From NCBI GenBank assembly GCA_030666985.1, contig DAOUWT010000197.1, positions 1 to 5,312 on the forward strand: 5,312 nucleotides of DNA, in the 5' to 3' direction. A model generated the notes under the pieces. The model saw nothing but the letters and a program-made list of their open reading frames with translations, was not told the DNA's origin and searched no databases. Both the position numbers and the translations under genes were made by a program. Origin of the DNA: Chloroflexota bacterium (lineage in GTDB: Bacteria > Chloroflexota > Anaerolineae > Anaerolineales > UBA11858). This document shows, piece by piece, positions 5,038 through 5,312 of this stretch; the first letter of the stretch is position 1, and every line of letters starts with the position of its first letter.

Positions 5038-5046
5038 ATTTTATCA
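5038..5046 (-). promoter_or_regulatory. Extended -10 promoter motif of the response regulator gene
   Basis: TGATAAAAT on the minus strand fits the TGnTATAAT extended -10 pattern. Only 6 nt separate it from the ATG at 5031, and no Shine-Dalgarno sequence is present in between. No good -35 hexamer is found 16-18 nt upstream. If this promoter is real, the transcript would begin at or very near the ATG. Confidence 0.45.
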
Positions 5047-5123
5047 TATCTTGGTCGTAAGGAGGAGATTTACGTAGCTTTCAACGAAAACTAAGTAATC
5101 GAGCATAACGTTTACAGTATTCT

Positions 5124-5182
5124 CAGTAACCGGGTTTCTCGTCCCTTTATTGGGGATGTTTCGCGAAGAAACCTGGTTGCTG
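5124..5182. repeat. Long imperfect palindrome with AACCGGGTTTCT-type arms
   Basis: The arms CAGTAACCGGGTTTCT (5124-5139) and AGAAACCTGGTTGCTG (5167-5182) pair along all 16 positions, with two G-T wobbles, around a 27-nt loop. The loop itself contains a small TCCC/GGGA stem. The core matches that of the palindrome at 451-485, which suggests a dispersed repeat family. It lies 93 nt or more upstream of the response regulator start. Confidence 0.6.
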
Positions 5183-5226
5183 ACGCTGGGAAAATTTTGC
5201 TCAGGTACTAACAATGGAAGTAAGCG

Positions 5227-5305
5227 TTCACCTCCCCCTTCTGGCACGGCAGACCTCCGAGGTTTTTGAAGTGCAAACCTCGGAGGTCTTGGCTAGGGGG
5301 GTGAA
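5227..5305. repeat. Nested palindrome: 15-bp AGACCTCCGAGGTTT stem inside TTCACC(T)CCCC outer arms
   Basis: The inner arms 5251-5265 and 5275-5289 are perfect reverse complements with a 9-nt loop. Outer arms 5227-5238 (TTCACCTCCCCC) and 5296-5305 (GGGGGGTGAA) pair with one bulged T, giving a two-level stem of about 79 bases. No T-tract follows on either side, so a repeat element is more likely than a terminator. The rest of 5047-5312 shows no supported gene; a 67-codon minus-strand frame at 5044-5247 runs across the palindrome at 5124-5182 and looks spurious. Confidence 0.65.
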
Positions 5306-5312
5306 TAATTAC

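Noticed and set aside
5044..5247. 67-codon minus-strand reading frame upstream of the response regulator
   Set aside because: It runs through the palindrome at 5124-5182 and the -10 motif region, and its sequence resembles no protein family.

Overview
The window most likely comes from a bacterium of the phylum Chloroflexota (Anaerolineae-like). This is an inference from three things: an extracellular-type Pro/Thr-rich linker joined to an SH3-like domain, a response regulator with a roadblock-like second domain, and intergenic DNA full of short GTGA-type repeats and perfect palindromes. No rRNA or other phylogenetic marker is present, so the assignment is tentative.

Layout, left to right. At 3-410 (+) is the 3' end of a surface or secreted protein gene: a low-complexity Pro/Thr linker followed by a bacterial SH3-like domain. 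It converges on a block of four genes read on the minus strand in the order glmU (3321-1963), a DUF211 protein (1883-1596), a VIT1/CCC1-like membrane protein (1593-979) and cytidine deaminase cdd (900-487). A perfect 15-bp palindrome sits between the convergent genes. DUF211 and the VIT1-like gene are separated by 2 nt and look translationally coupled. glmU and cdd are housekeeping functions: UDP-GlcNAc synthesis and pyrimidine salvage. The DUF211/membrane-protein pair is the uncharacterised part and resembles families best known from archaea.

From 3322 to 3972 there is no confident protein gene. This stretch holds, on the minus strand, a tRNA-Gln(TTG) with a convincing promoter upstream. Just downstream of the tRNA is an approximately 147-bp element bounded by 11-bp inverted repeats, and inside it 72 nt can fold into a compact cloverleaf. 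Further on are a possible 27-codon ORF and a stem plus T8 terminator candidate. Two blocks of GTGA-like direct repeats also lie here.

At 5031-3973 (-) is a response regulator: receiver domain, roadblock-like domain and acidic tail. It has no recognisable ribosome binding site, but an extended -10 motif sits so close to its ATG that a leaderless mRNA is plausible. The last 280 bases carry two large palindromic repeats and no gene that I can support.

The best candidates for something undescribed are the inverted-repeat element with its cloverleaf core beside the tRNA, and the DUF211-VIT1-like gene pair.
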